NCBI GenBank assembly: GCA_034687125.1
Contig: JAQGBZ010000032.1
Span: 292,209-356,208 of the forward strand
Length of the DNA: 64,000 nucleotides
From: Neelides folsomi
Taxonomy: Eukaryota > Arthropoda > Collembola > Neelipleona > Neelidae
Reading direction: 5' to 3'
Shown: piece by piece, positions 50,901 through 62,534 of the stretch
Layout: every line of letters starts with the position of its first letter
Numbering within the stretch: the first letter of the stretch is position 1
Translations under genes and position numbers: made by a program
Notes under the pieces: model-generated
Databases searched by the model: none
The model's input: only the letters and a program-made list of their open reading frames with translations
Told to the model about the DNA's origin: nothing

Positions 50901-53900
50901 TTACTCAAGTAATAAAAGGTTGAAGGAATCCACAATACACATAATAAATATATTTTGTATATAAGTTTATATTATGTATGTTCTACTTTAGATATTTAAT
51001 GATTTAATGGCTCTCCTAATTAATTTGGAATATTTTAATGTGATAAATTTTAGTATCTTAAATTTTTGTAAGCATCTAAAGTCTTTTCATTTGTTTATCA
51101 ATTTTGCAAACTAAAAACAAAACTATCGGTCTATACATATTTGTGTTGATTATATGAATGTAAACAAAAGTTTATAATATTATTGCACACGAAAATGTTT
51201 TTTACACATACTAATACTTATAAAGATAATTAAAGGTTTACGAAAGCTTTCCTTATGCATTACCAGTGTCAATTATTAGAGTCGAAAATATCTCACTCAT
51301 TGTCAGTATCAGTGTTTTCAATTTATGCGCTTTAATTTTACTATTTATCATAAGTACGACGTAATCTCGATGTCAGAGAAGTCAAAGATAAAGTTGGACT
51401 AAAGTTTGAAAATAATTCAATATCATAATGGATCCAAAAGTTGGATATTTACAATTTGTTGTTTTTGCATGAAGGAAATTTTTAGAGTGAGTGTAAATAA
51501 TGCCAATTGTATTTCATTCAAACTCATCGATAACAAGTGAGGAGCATTGTATTGTAATCTCTATTTAAAATCTGGAATTCTTTTATGTATAATAAAGTTG
51601 AAAGTTTTGAAGTGAAAATGATCATTTGTTATGAACATGCCAATTGCGTGCTTTTTACTCTAAGGAATTTTTATGGTGGATTATTTGGAGCTTCATAACC
51701 CGAACCTTACGCAAATTGTGTTTATCGAAGTTTGAAATGTAATATGCTCAATAATTCGCCCACTCATGTTTGCTCACCGTTCAGAGTTCAAATGGAAAAA
51801 AATAGTGAGGAACAATAAAATACTATTGCGTATATTTGAGACATAATCTTTTATTATAGTATACTGCTACTACCTAATTGTTCCATAGAAGAGTCTCCTC
51901 TTCATTTAATAAACATTCCATAAAGTGTTTTGAATCAATAGGAATGGGATTTTATCAAATCATCAATTGCCTGATGTAAAACATGAAAATAATTAGGTAT
52001 TAATAATAATGTAATGGAATTTTTATATTTACATTCATCATCAGCCAGACATTGAATTCAATTGAATAATTGACATTAACTTTGTATTTAAACCTTTGTA
52101 ATAACTGTAATAGGGATGAAGTCAAAATATTTTACCAACTGTACTAACTTTAAGTAGCTTATAATTATACAAATGGAAGAATCTTTTGCTTCGGCAAATA
52201 TTTAAAAAGGACTATAATGATATACACCAATTCAAAACAAGTTATTGAAATAATTTCTATAAAGTCAAAATATTGTAATTTGTGAGTATCGGGATTTTTC
52301 AATAATCATACTATTCTGGGAATTCCACAAGACCAAGAACCCGGGGGATTTTGTGATTCGGAGAAAGAATTCACATTAGAAACGTTCGAATGTATGGAAA
52401 ATTACATCCCTGATAATTATCATATTCATCTTACTTAAAATTATATCTATTTTTATTTATAACACAACAAATGTGTTTTGATAGAAGAATCAAATCCAAA
52501 CAAATCTAGCACCTGGAATGAAACGAAAGGGTGAATTTATTCAGCCGCTATTTAACCTAACACAAGTACCTAAGTTAGTTATCAACTACACATAACTATT
52601 ATTATTTTCATCAGTCATTAAAGTTAAACGTGTCTGAACGATCGTACGGATTGTTTACACACCTTTTATTAAACCAAACAAGTATAAGTTTTATTTCATT
52701 TTTGTATTTCATGATACACTTATTTTCCTGTGAAGTAAATAAGGTAGTTACAGATAATATGTAAGTACAGATATGTATAAATATAAGCTGATACATTCTG
52801 AGAGAATGTTCTGAATCAGTTAAACATTAATATTATAAAAGAACTTTACCTACCTCAAACTTTATTGGAAGAAAGAAGCAAACAGTTCCATTTGAACTAA
52901 AAGGATGTTACACATGAAAATAAAATATATGAATATGAGGTTGACAGGCCGAGCTTCATTTACTCAACTTATCGTTTTGTTTGCTTGAGGGCGAGACGGA
53001 GAAAAGTTCATTAGTTCCTCTTCACTGGAGTTGGAACTTAATGAAAAGTGACGACTTGAATGCTAATTTTAAGTCCTTTATACAACAAAGAGCAAATGCG
53101 TTTAATCAGCAACTTCAAGAATCCACCTATAAAAATTATGGTTAAAAATGCATTTGGAATTTGGAAAAGAAATGATACGAGAACAAGTTGAATGTAGAAA
53201 TACGAGTTTCGTCAATTCATTGCTTCATCTCTACATGGCTCATCAATCAATTCATCTTTCAGACAGAACACCCTTAATATTGTTTTATGGTTCTTATTTA
53301 TTAGCATTTTGTTAGCATAGTATCTATTTATCACATTCAATTTCAAATTGTAACTTGGTCATACTTAAAGTAAGTATGGTATATAGGATTGTACTGCCTG
53401 GTATATTTACAATGTGAATCATGATCATTTGACTTTATGAGTAATTTTGTGAGAATAATACAATAAAGCGTTCATAAAGTAAATACAATACTTTCTTTGA
53501 ATTTACTGTGAGAAATTCCTCAAAGGATACCTTAAAAACTGAATTAATAAATAGGAAGTAATTGACAACTCTTGTTCATTTTTGCATAATTCACATGTTC
53601 CTCTCCTATTAATTTCTCCAAGATTATAATATTTAATATTGTACATGTGTTTAGTTTTTCTTTGACTTTTTATAGCACATGAGATAGGGGAGAAGAGAAG
53701 CAAGGTGATTTGCAACAAGATGGATGATTGGGTTAAGCCAGGTCAAGAATGGATAAATGGATATTCAAACCTAGCCTAACTTTTTCTTCCTTGCCTCTCA
53801 TTATACATGCAAGAAAGTAAGTGTTTTGAATGGATAAGGAACGAGACTGCACACATATCAACTATATAATATACACCACGCCACTTCGACCGCCATCGTG

Positions 53901-54340
53901 ATCTCATGAGGTTTAATATCTTTATGTTAATAGCACGAGTAAGACGTGCGCTCTACATGGAACTCTTATGAAATTTGGCTCACTCTCAGTACTTGCTTCT
54001 TCTTCTAAATAGTGTAAATAGAATCTTGAAATAAATTGTGAGAAATGGAATCTAATTCTAATTTATGCAATTGGGATGGTGGGTGCCGAACTGTTGATCA
54101 CGTTTTATTTGTCATTAATAATATTATAAGCTAAAATTTTGAAGAGATTCTTCTGTCTGGGATGTCTTATTTGAATTGACGGGAGTGAATGGACTACATA
54201 AAAATACCAATTAAGAATATATTGCAAGTACTTTTGTATCTCTATACAGTACCAGTATTTAATAATGTAAAAGTCGAGTGTCTCGCCATAGTGCGTCTAA
54301 TATTATTAAATAAGTAGTCGACTACTAATTCTCTCTGTAG
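41989..54340. other. 12-kb stretch with no recognisable gene
   Basis: AATAAA overlaps the ABCB7 stop (41984-41989). Short open frames (for example 42858-43043, 43968-44258, 45191-45499, 45580-45828, 46477-46707, 46773-46988, 48036-48284, 53503-53718) have no family features and no convincing splice partners. Slightly GC-richer islands occur near 45540-45720 and 54390-54680. The region may hold 5' introns, untranslated exons or enhancers of the zinc-finger gene to its right. Confidence 0.5.
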
Positions 54341-54350
54341 TGCCTATGAT

Positions 54351-57300
54351 ATGAACACTGGAGGAGTATTTAGCATTCAATCGAACAGACCTGATGTGAA
54401 TGGGAAGGTAAGGGCGAGGAGGATGTCTGCACTGTATGTATATTTTCCAACCTTTTTTGCGATAGGATGGCAGAAGCCGGCTCCCATCCAGTTAATGCTC
54501 ATGAGCTGCAAGGCGGATGGGGCACATCAAGTTTTAAGTTGTTGTAGGTAAGGGTTCGCGTTGACGTCTTGAAAAGCAACTCCTCTTCCTTCCTACCCTC
54601 ACTCCCTCGTTGCTCCCACGACGAGCGGATGACTTCAAGCGTCCTCGAACCCCCATCACCAACCACGTCGACGACGGACCTTAACACGTGCTCAAAAACA
54701 GACCATCTCTCCTATTAAATATATTGGTGCCTCCGTAGGACTATTTTACTATAAAGTTCATTATGAGTCAAGTCGAAAATATTATTACAAGTGTAATTTA
54801 ACTATAAGTAATAAAAAGGAGCTTCGAATCAATCAAGAGACAGGGTTAATTGTGTCCTATTGACAATGACAATATTTGCAAAGTGGATTAAATACAATTA
54901 CTTGAACTGTGACCCTGTGATCTGTTTACATCATGAATACCTTCAAGGACTAAAGAAATCAAGTTTGGACGTTCAGAAAGCTTGAGCCGTTTTGATTCAA
55001 TTTAAGATAAAAAAGTTGTGTGGGTCTTTTAGTGGAATGTGATTCAGGTCCTGAGTGTGATTATGAATTTGATTGAAAAGCTGAAGAATTTGTATTATGG
55101 GTCCTAGGAAATGTGTTCTTGGGGGAATGACCACTGTAATCAAAGTAAGTCGAGGGAAATTGGGGTAATAGGGATATAGATTCATTTCGGGGAGGTTAAA
55201 TTATATAATATGGTTGAGCTATACAATATGCAATATTTATTAACCCTTTTATTTTCCTGGTAGAGAAATGGAGAGGAGAAAGGAACTTTATTTTCTCTTT
55301 AGCTTTTATAATATTTACATAAATAAATAAATGAATCCTAAAAGCCGAGTTCCTTTTGATATGGAAGTGGAGGAAGTCGAGATTTTACTTGCGTTTATTC
55401 CATCAAGTTGGATTCTCGAAGTTGAATTTAATTGAGTGGTTTTGGGTCACCGAAGTAGGAAATTTAGAACAAGAGGAATACTATTGTGATAGGTCTGGCC
55501 CAACGACGAGTTTGGCGTATTCCAATTGAGTTTCACGACCTCCGTCCCCTGGATCCTCTCCAGACTTTCTTTATTTAGATCACACAGCACCAATTTACCT
55601 TTACGAAAGATTTAACTCATCCATCAACCCAATTCTATTTTATAACCAATAATAAATCACTAATTAACACATTCCCTCGCTTTAAAATGAAACAAGCTCA
55701 ATAAATATTTTAAAGTGTTTATACAATAATACATACTCAATGTTTAATTAAAACTTCTTGATTAAAATCGTTTCCCTATTAAATTACAAAGACTGATAAA
55801 ACTAAATATAATTAATTATAGCAAAAATTTACCATTGAATTAAATAGCGGTTTGGCGCATAATTAATTAAGCACACACATAGTCCAAATGAACGCTTTCA
55901 ATTCATTATAATGAAGACAATACTAAAAATATCCACATAGTACTTACCACCATTTGATTAAATAATCTAATTTTGTTTTACGTACTACTTCCTTTCACTG
56001 AATCGGTGAATGATAGAGCTAAAAATGTCTGCGGTATATTTGAATGGTAGAGGAAAGGAAGCGCCATGTTAATTATATTACATATGTCTTATTTATTAGT
56101 TGATGAGACATTGAGAGAAACAATCTTTAACTCTTGTGTCAATGTTTTACATGTATTTACTTATTGTTAAACCATGCCTTGTTTCTCCCATTCTAATACA
56201 GTTTAAAAAATCCTTTTTAGCATGAGTTGACAAAGATGTAATTTGCCAATATCAATGACCAATTCAAGTTCAAAATCACATTTGGCCAACTTGAATAAAA
56301 CGTTTAATTTTTATCTAATCGAGTGCAATTCTTGGGAATTCCAAATAATTTCTTCTTGATCCTCTTTTTTCCAAAAAGGTGTTTATCAAGCTTAACTTGT
56401 TTACCCATAGACAAGTACTATTATTCATGACTAGTGATATGTTGACATGTGTCGGAGGACTTCTTTCATAAGTATATGGGCGATAGTAAAATTTTAATTG
56501 TTCTAGTATTATTGAATTGAGCCCAATTGGTTTTTATTATATAGCAAGTCATATTATTTTTTTAGAGTGGTTGGTTGGTATGTTCTAAAATATTTAACTC
56601 TAAAATAAGTTACCTATAAAAACTGATGTTTACAGGAGGGGGGACTTCTAAGGAACTCTGGATCTTGGACTGAAGACGTTGAACGAATGTCAGGAATTGG
56701 TGAGAGTGTAGACGTCTGCCCAATCGCCCCACACGACCTCCTCAGCATCCGCCTCGACATCCATCTTATTCCAACCATCCCCTTCGACCCTTTGAAGATC
56801 TTCACTCCCACTCAAACCCCGAAATCGAAGGTAGGAATTTCCTCCTTCTCCAATTGAACTCTACACCTTTCCCGCACCACACCAATGGACTTTTATGTAT
56901 ATATTTTGCAAAATAAGAGAGATATGCCATTTGGGACGTAATACAAATGTAATTACCCACCTTCTTTTTTTAATTGTTCGAGTTGATTCCGTAAGTGGGT
57001 ATATTATTACTACAAGTTATTTAATCTTATCTCTCTCAAACTATTATGATATGTATGATAATCATATAATATTATTATAATCTTTCCTCATTGAGGTGTT
57101 GAAACGTGCTATTCACAAACTCCCACCTTTTCGCTCGCCCGATTCTAATCATTAGGTTCAATGGGTATTTACAAATGTATTTATACGGATTTATTAGTTG
57201 ATGGAACAGAACATAGGACAACTATTTATAATTGTAGTTTTTTTTCATTCAATGGAAACTTTCAGGTCATTTATCGCTAAGTCTCTCTCTAATTCTCTTA

Positions 57301-60300
57301 ATTGGTTTATCACTTCCAATTTATACTATCTAAGTAAAGGGTCATTTGTAGATCTTCTTAAATCTGGGCACTTAAACCTATTAAACGGGATTAGATGGAA
57401 CTATTTATTCAAATCGACTGTGGGTATTTACTTAATCTATATTATATAAATAATATGAATTTGTCGGAAACAATTTATTAAAGGCTTAAAAACAATTGTA
57501 TTAGTTGAGAAAAATGGCAAGCTATTTGCAAACTTTAAGTAGATACACATTTTTATGATTTTTACTTTTCCAGAGTGGAAATGCTTCATTTGGAGTTCAT
57601 AGCATTTTACATAATGTATTTAATGTGAATCTATAATGAGAATGAAATGCGGATGAACTAACCGGGGATTTGTTTTCACCAGCCTCACCTGAACCTCCTT
57701 CCTAAGATGAGCAGCAAAGGGGGAAGCGATGAGGAACACGTTGTGGAAATCGAAGATGATTCTTCAAGCCCGGAAACCCAAGAAGAAATTCCCCTGACTG
57801 ACCCATCCTCCTTCCTATTCATCGGACCTCTAGGTAAGCTCCCAATCCTCCCACTACATCCGCACTCACTATCCTTACACTAGATTCACTTAGGTATCTC
57901 CTTTCGCGTAATTCACTTTACAATCAACTTCACTCTTGAGTTAGTCGTAATTAATAGTCTTTTAAAAGACCTCCCGGAATTAGCACGTAAAAGTATTGTA
58001 TCGTATATATCCTTTAATATATCCTCATATGAGAAAGGATAGTTTACAGGATTTCACCTGTCTAATACTTACTAATAATATATTTCTACCTTTACTTCGT
58101 ACACAATAAAGTATCCAATATATTTTATGAGTACACACGACCCTAAATAAGAATTTTTATAATCATGGTGAATATACTTAAATTAGGTAAAAAGAGACGC
58201 ATGGTGCGTGAACGAGAAAAGTCAGGTGAAAGCTCAAATGTAAAGCCATTGTCTGAACGTGATCCTGAACGTGATCCAGACCGACCAGAAGATGACGAGA
58301 GAGAGAATGGAGAAGGGAAGGGGCAGGATGAACCACTGAATTTGACAGTCGCATCTCCATCGCCTCGTTCCTCTCCTCCAGAATTCTCATCCAAAGTTCC
58401 CGTCATTGTTGAGCAATGGAAAGGTCGTGGGTCGACAACAGGAGAACCAGAAACCTCAAGTCAAGTCAGCGTCATTGTCACTGGATCTCCTCCAAGACAT
58501 TCTCAGTTTTCGCCAGCAGCCTCAGCGTCGCTTTCCTCTCCGACGACTTCAACAGCGTCGAAGGAAAGCTGCGGGAGGAAGAAACTGGCATGTCCCGACT
58601 GTGGAAAGGAGTTCAGCCAACTTCGAAATTACCGATACCATCGATCTCGTCATGAAGGGTCGACTCAATTTGCATGTACCTGTCCCGTATGCGGGAAAAC
58701 GTTCAATGACAAAGGTTACCTCTCCAGTCATCTCAAGATTCATCGTAATGCGAAGGAGTATCAATGCGAATGGTGCACAAAAAGCTTCAATCAACGCGTC
58801 GCGTACAACATGCACGTGAGGATCCACACAGGACACAAACCTCACAAGTGTCATCTTTGCACGAAGGCTTTCTCCAGGAAAATGCTTTTAAGACAGCATT
58901 TGCGAACCCACACAGGAGAACGCCCATACACGTGTGAAGTATGTGGCAAGGCGTTTGCTGACAGGAGCAACATGTTGCTTCATCAGGTAAACCATTCTTA
59001 TAAATCTTTCAAGATATTTTAATCTTATACAACACACATACCTTTAATTTACCATAAGTTAGATCTTTTATAATCCCTAAGTAGTTATGTAAGAAAATCT
59101 GAAGATAGTAAAGATAGATAATACAAGTAACAAATCGCTGTTATTTTTTATTATATTTTTTCTCTTAAAATAGCCCCTGAAGAGTTTTTTTATGCCAAAC
59201 TGCATCCCCGCATTCCCCATGAAGGTTGGATAATAGAAGAGTAGTAGTAGAGCATTGGCACTTTATGGTAGAATGCTCCTTAATAACTCTCCTGCACGCA
59301 GGGAATGACGTCAATCGTACGCACCTCGAAATAATCATTTCTGTTCACTGTCATTTTTTTATCATAACTTAAAGTTGAGGGAATTGTGCTCAAGAGAAAC
59401 CTCATTCATAATTCCAAACCTTATTAAATCCTATTCAGAGGCTTCACACGGGGCAGCGACCATACAGATGTGACATTTGTGGGAAGTCATTTTCAAAGAA
59501 TCATCATCTCAAGACGCATCTCAACCATCACGCTGGTATGAAACACTTATTCTTCACACAGATTGCTATAACTTTGACTTTTATTGCCCATTTCCTCAAG
59601 TGTGATGACGAAGGATGAGGAAATGGGGGTAGAAGGATTTTATAGCATTATTAAACAAGATGAATGTTGCTTTAATGCTATAGCCTTTTCTTTTGATCGA
59701 CAGGTATCAAGCCGTATCAGTGTGAGAAGTGCAAAGCGACGTTCAGCCAATCAAGTAACATGAAGACTCATTTTCGCAAATGTACGGGTATTGTTTCACC
59801 GCCTTGTCTTGTGAGTTGTACAAATTTCCCTTCATCAGCTGCTGGATCGGCGGCGGCCGCGGCTGCATCATCCTCACCCTTTATCCCTCCTTATGAACAT
59901 TTCCCCCATGACTCGACCCTATTTGGTCTTCAACATCAAGAGACCATCAGGAATCCACATCTTTTGTATCCAGAGCTCAACATTTACTCTCATCTCCATC
60001 AGCAGCATCACCAACACCAACAACAAATTCAGATGCAACAGCAACAACAAAAGTCACCCCAACATGAGTCAAAATTCCAAGTCCCACTTTCCCTCACGAG
60101 CCTTTCGCCAACTTCACTCCTTTTTCCTCAAACAGCTTCATTAAGTTTGGGAAGTCCACCAAAGGACATTCCTTTACCACCACCACTCCCTTCACCACCG
60201 AGAAGATTCGTGGATTGGTACAATCGTCCAATTACAAGTTTTTCTCAAATTCCTCGACAATTTCCCATCCCACCTCCAATGCCTCCTCAAGTCCTTTTTC

Positions 60301-60374
60301 CACCACCGCCTCCTGAACCACCAAGATCTAATCAACAAAATATCCATTGGCCTTTTAAAAAGGAAGGGCCATGA
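54351..60374 (+). CDS. C2H2 zinc-finger transcription factor, seven fingers, with CtBP-type motif
   Basis: Exons proposed: 54351..54407, 56636..56830, 57683..57833, 58187..58986, 59439..59535, 59704..60374; phases fit, 656 residues. Fingers 1-7 span about residues 270-460: [63 protein letters not shown]. The first six end in His-x-His pairs; the seventh ends HFRKC (C2HC). Linkers such as TGERPYTC and TGQRPYRC are present. Upstream is an acidic segment, a basic KKRR stretch and DEPLNLTVA, which resembles a PxDLS CtBP-binding motif. The C-terminus is Ala-, Gln- and Pro-rich. The first exon is the least certain: an acceptor just before it (CTCTCTGTAG at 54331-54340) implies further upstream exons, and GCC TAT GAT before the ATG is open. 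I cannot name an orthologue. Confidence 0.8.
54466..54547 (+). other. Possible alternative or poison exon of the zinc-finger gene
   Basis: 82 bases between a pyrimidine-rich acceptor (TTTTTTGCGATAG) and a strong donor (TAG|GTAAGG). Inclusion after exon 1 would shift the frame and reach TAA within ten codons. An ATG inside gives [20 protein letters not shown] with a TAG as the last three bases of the exon. Support is splice-site strength only. Confidence 0.3.
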
Positions 60375-61183
60375 AAATAACATTTACAAGTATTTTCATG
60401 TCATCTGCGGAACACACATAATTTATTTATTGTGTGGGGTTTATTTATCGTTTTTTGGAACTTAATTCTACAAATATAAACTTTCGCTATTAAATGATTT
60501 CAATCAATGATTTCAATTATTAAATTATATGATATTTATTTAATTTATTAATCTTATGAAAGTGTGATGAATACATGCAGAGTTAGTGAATTCTTAATGT
60601 AATTTTATATAAATGTACAATATATTCAATATTATTAAAACATAAAGATAATATATTTAATTTAATGTGTGACTATCATTTAAAATAGCACGACATTCCA
60701 AGTCACATTGAGACACCCTTTTGTCGTGAACTTGTTCATGTTTACAAGCAGAAGCAAGAAACATTCAAATATAGTTTATTCAAACTTCTAAATACGAGTA
60801 CCATTTTTCAAAATTGAATTTTGATTTGTTCACTAATACAATATTTCTTTGATTATTTTAACATTTAATTTTTCTTCAATTATATATTTTATGTTTGGAG
60901 TAAAATCCGTCAATGAAATTATAAGCTCCTTTTAATTTTTAAAAAAATTTCTCAAAACATTTTATTTAATTTAATTTCAAGTAATATTTTGGCAAGCACT
61001 GAATGTTCAAGAATTAATTAAAATGACTTGTTCTTGTGTTTGAATTGATTTTAAGGATACCATTCCTTTACATCTCAATTATTTACCATGCAATTTTTCA
61101 ATTTCCATTAATTTATTTAAACAGGTATTTTGTTTTTCAAAATTCTTATTTCATATCAATTTCCTTTATCGTAATTAATTAAT
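60375..61183. other. Convergent 3' flanks, AT-rich
   Basis: Between the stops of the zinc-finger gene and GET1. Nothing recognised. Confidence 0.6.
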
Positions 61184-62367
61184 TTAATTGTGCAGAACAA
61201 ACCCAATTGCATTTTTTGTTAAAAAAGTAAACATTGGGATGCTCACTGTTCCTTCTGCACCGTTTGGTAAAGCGAGGATTTTTCCCAGTGGAAAGAACCA
61301 ATTTTTGGGAATGACGAAAACTGGACTTGATGCTCCATGATATAAGAGGGCAGAGAAGTAAATTGATGCCTGCAAATAATATAGAGGTAACATATATTTT
61401 AAAAGATCAAAAATTAAAACATTGAGATAAAATATTAAAAAATCTTTAAAATTATTCAGAAATTACTGTTAATGATAAGAATAAGATGCTGAAAGCCCTT
61501 GAAAGTTTTGATTGAAGCTCTTTTCGACAGCCAACTATAATAAATTAAAACATTCAATATTAAATTTAATATAAAAATAGATTTATTTAATAATATTTAC
61601 TTAAATATAATTAATTACATGTATTAATATTTAATATAATACGTAAGTTATTGCTATCTTTTATGGTGTTTTGTGTGTTACAATCATAAAATATCATTTA
61701 AGCCGATGTATCATAATGTTTATTAAGTGATACACCTAATATTGCACTTATTGCCCTACTACTTATAAACGTATTTTTTTAGTAATACTTTAACTCATAC
61801 TGCATGCATATTTATATGTTCACAATATTGTTAATACATAATTATGATATATCACATTATAAAATTAAACTATTTAAATAAAACTTACCACTAGACTCAA
61901 TATCAAGTGTCAACTGATTGAGACGCCGCTGCAGCTTCGAATATTTAACAAAATCATCGGTGATTGAGATTTGATTCATCTCTCTTTTGATTTCGCTCGC
62001 TTCTTTCATAGACTTCATCTCTTTTGGTTCAGGCAAAAAGAATCGCTTTGAGATCTACAAATAATTAATAAATCGGTCATATTCTCACAATTATAATAAA
62101 TAAGCCTATTAAAAATACACTCATATTAAAAATACAAATACATTATCGTAGGCTATACGCGCTATACCGGTAAATAAACATTTCTGTAAATCTAAATACA
62201 TTCAATGATTCAATGAGGCATGTATTTGTAAAAATGTAAAATGTCAGTAAATTATAAAAAAGTTAAATGCTCACCATTTCAGAGAGATAAGGTACGATTT
62301 TGTAAAGAAAAATGGTTAGAAAAACAATAAAAATTAAAACATAATTAACTTTGAGTTCGTCACTCAT
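61184..62367 (-). CDS. GET1: GET1/WRB, tail-anchored protein insertion receptor
   Basis: Exons 62367..62275, 62054..61889, 61534..61467 and 61369..61184, in phase, 170 residues (human WRB/GET1 has 174). With CAMLG, GET1 forms the ER receptor for GET3 (TRC40) carrying tail-anchored proteins. The first exon encodes a membrane helix (VNYVLIFIVFLTIFLYKIV). Exon 2 is the cytosolic coiled coil that binds GET3 (KSMKEASEIKREMNQISITD, then FVKYSKLQRRLNQL). The C-terminal part has FFPLGKILALPNGAEGTVSI and ends in a helix before FVLHN, as in WRB (SKWITPLDRLVAFP ... IVLH). The initiator ATG overlaps the TGA of an upstream open frame (ATGA). Confidence 0.93.
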
Positions 62368-62534
62368 TTCTCCTCATTCCCCGTTAAAAACTCGGAGTTA
62401 GAGAAAACGAAAAAGAGTTCCCATTTAATTTCGGGGATCCTCCGTTCAACTTTAGCACCTTCCTGATTCAACACATGGATTCTGTAAAGAAGTGGTCCAT
62501 CAGGCGCCATCTTTGCTCCAACGCATCTCTTCAT
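62364..62534 (-). other. Upstream open reading frame overlapping the GET1 start
   Basis: A 56-codon open frame starts at ATG 62534 (MKRCVGAKMAPDGPLLYRIH) and ends in TGA at 62366-62364. Its stop overlaps GET1's ATG by two bases (ATGA). Whether it lies in the GET1 mRNA depends on the transcription start, which I cannot see. It may damp GET1 translation or feed reinitiation. Confidence 0.45.
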
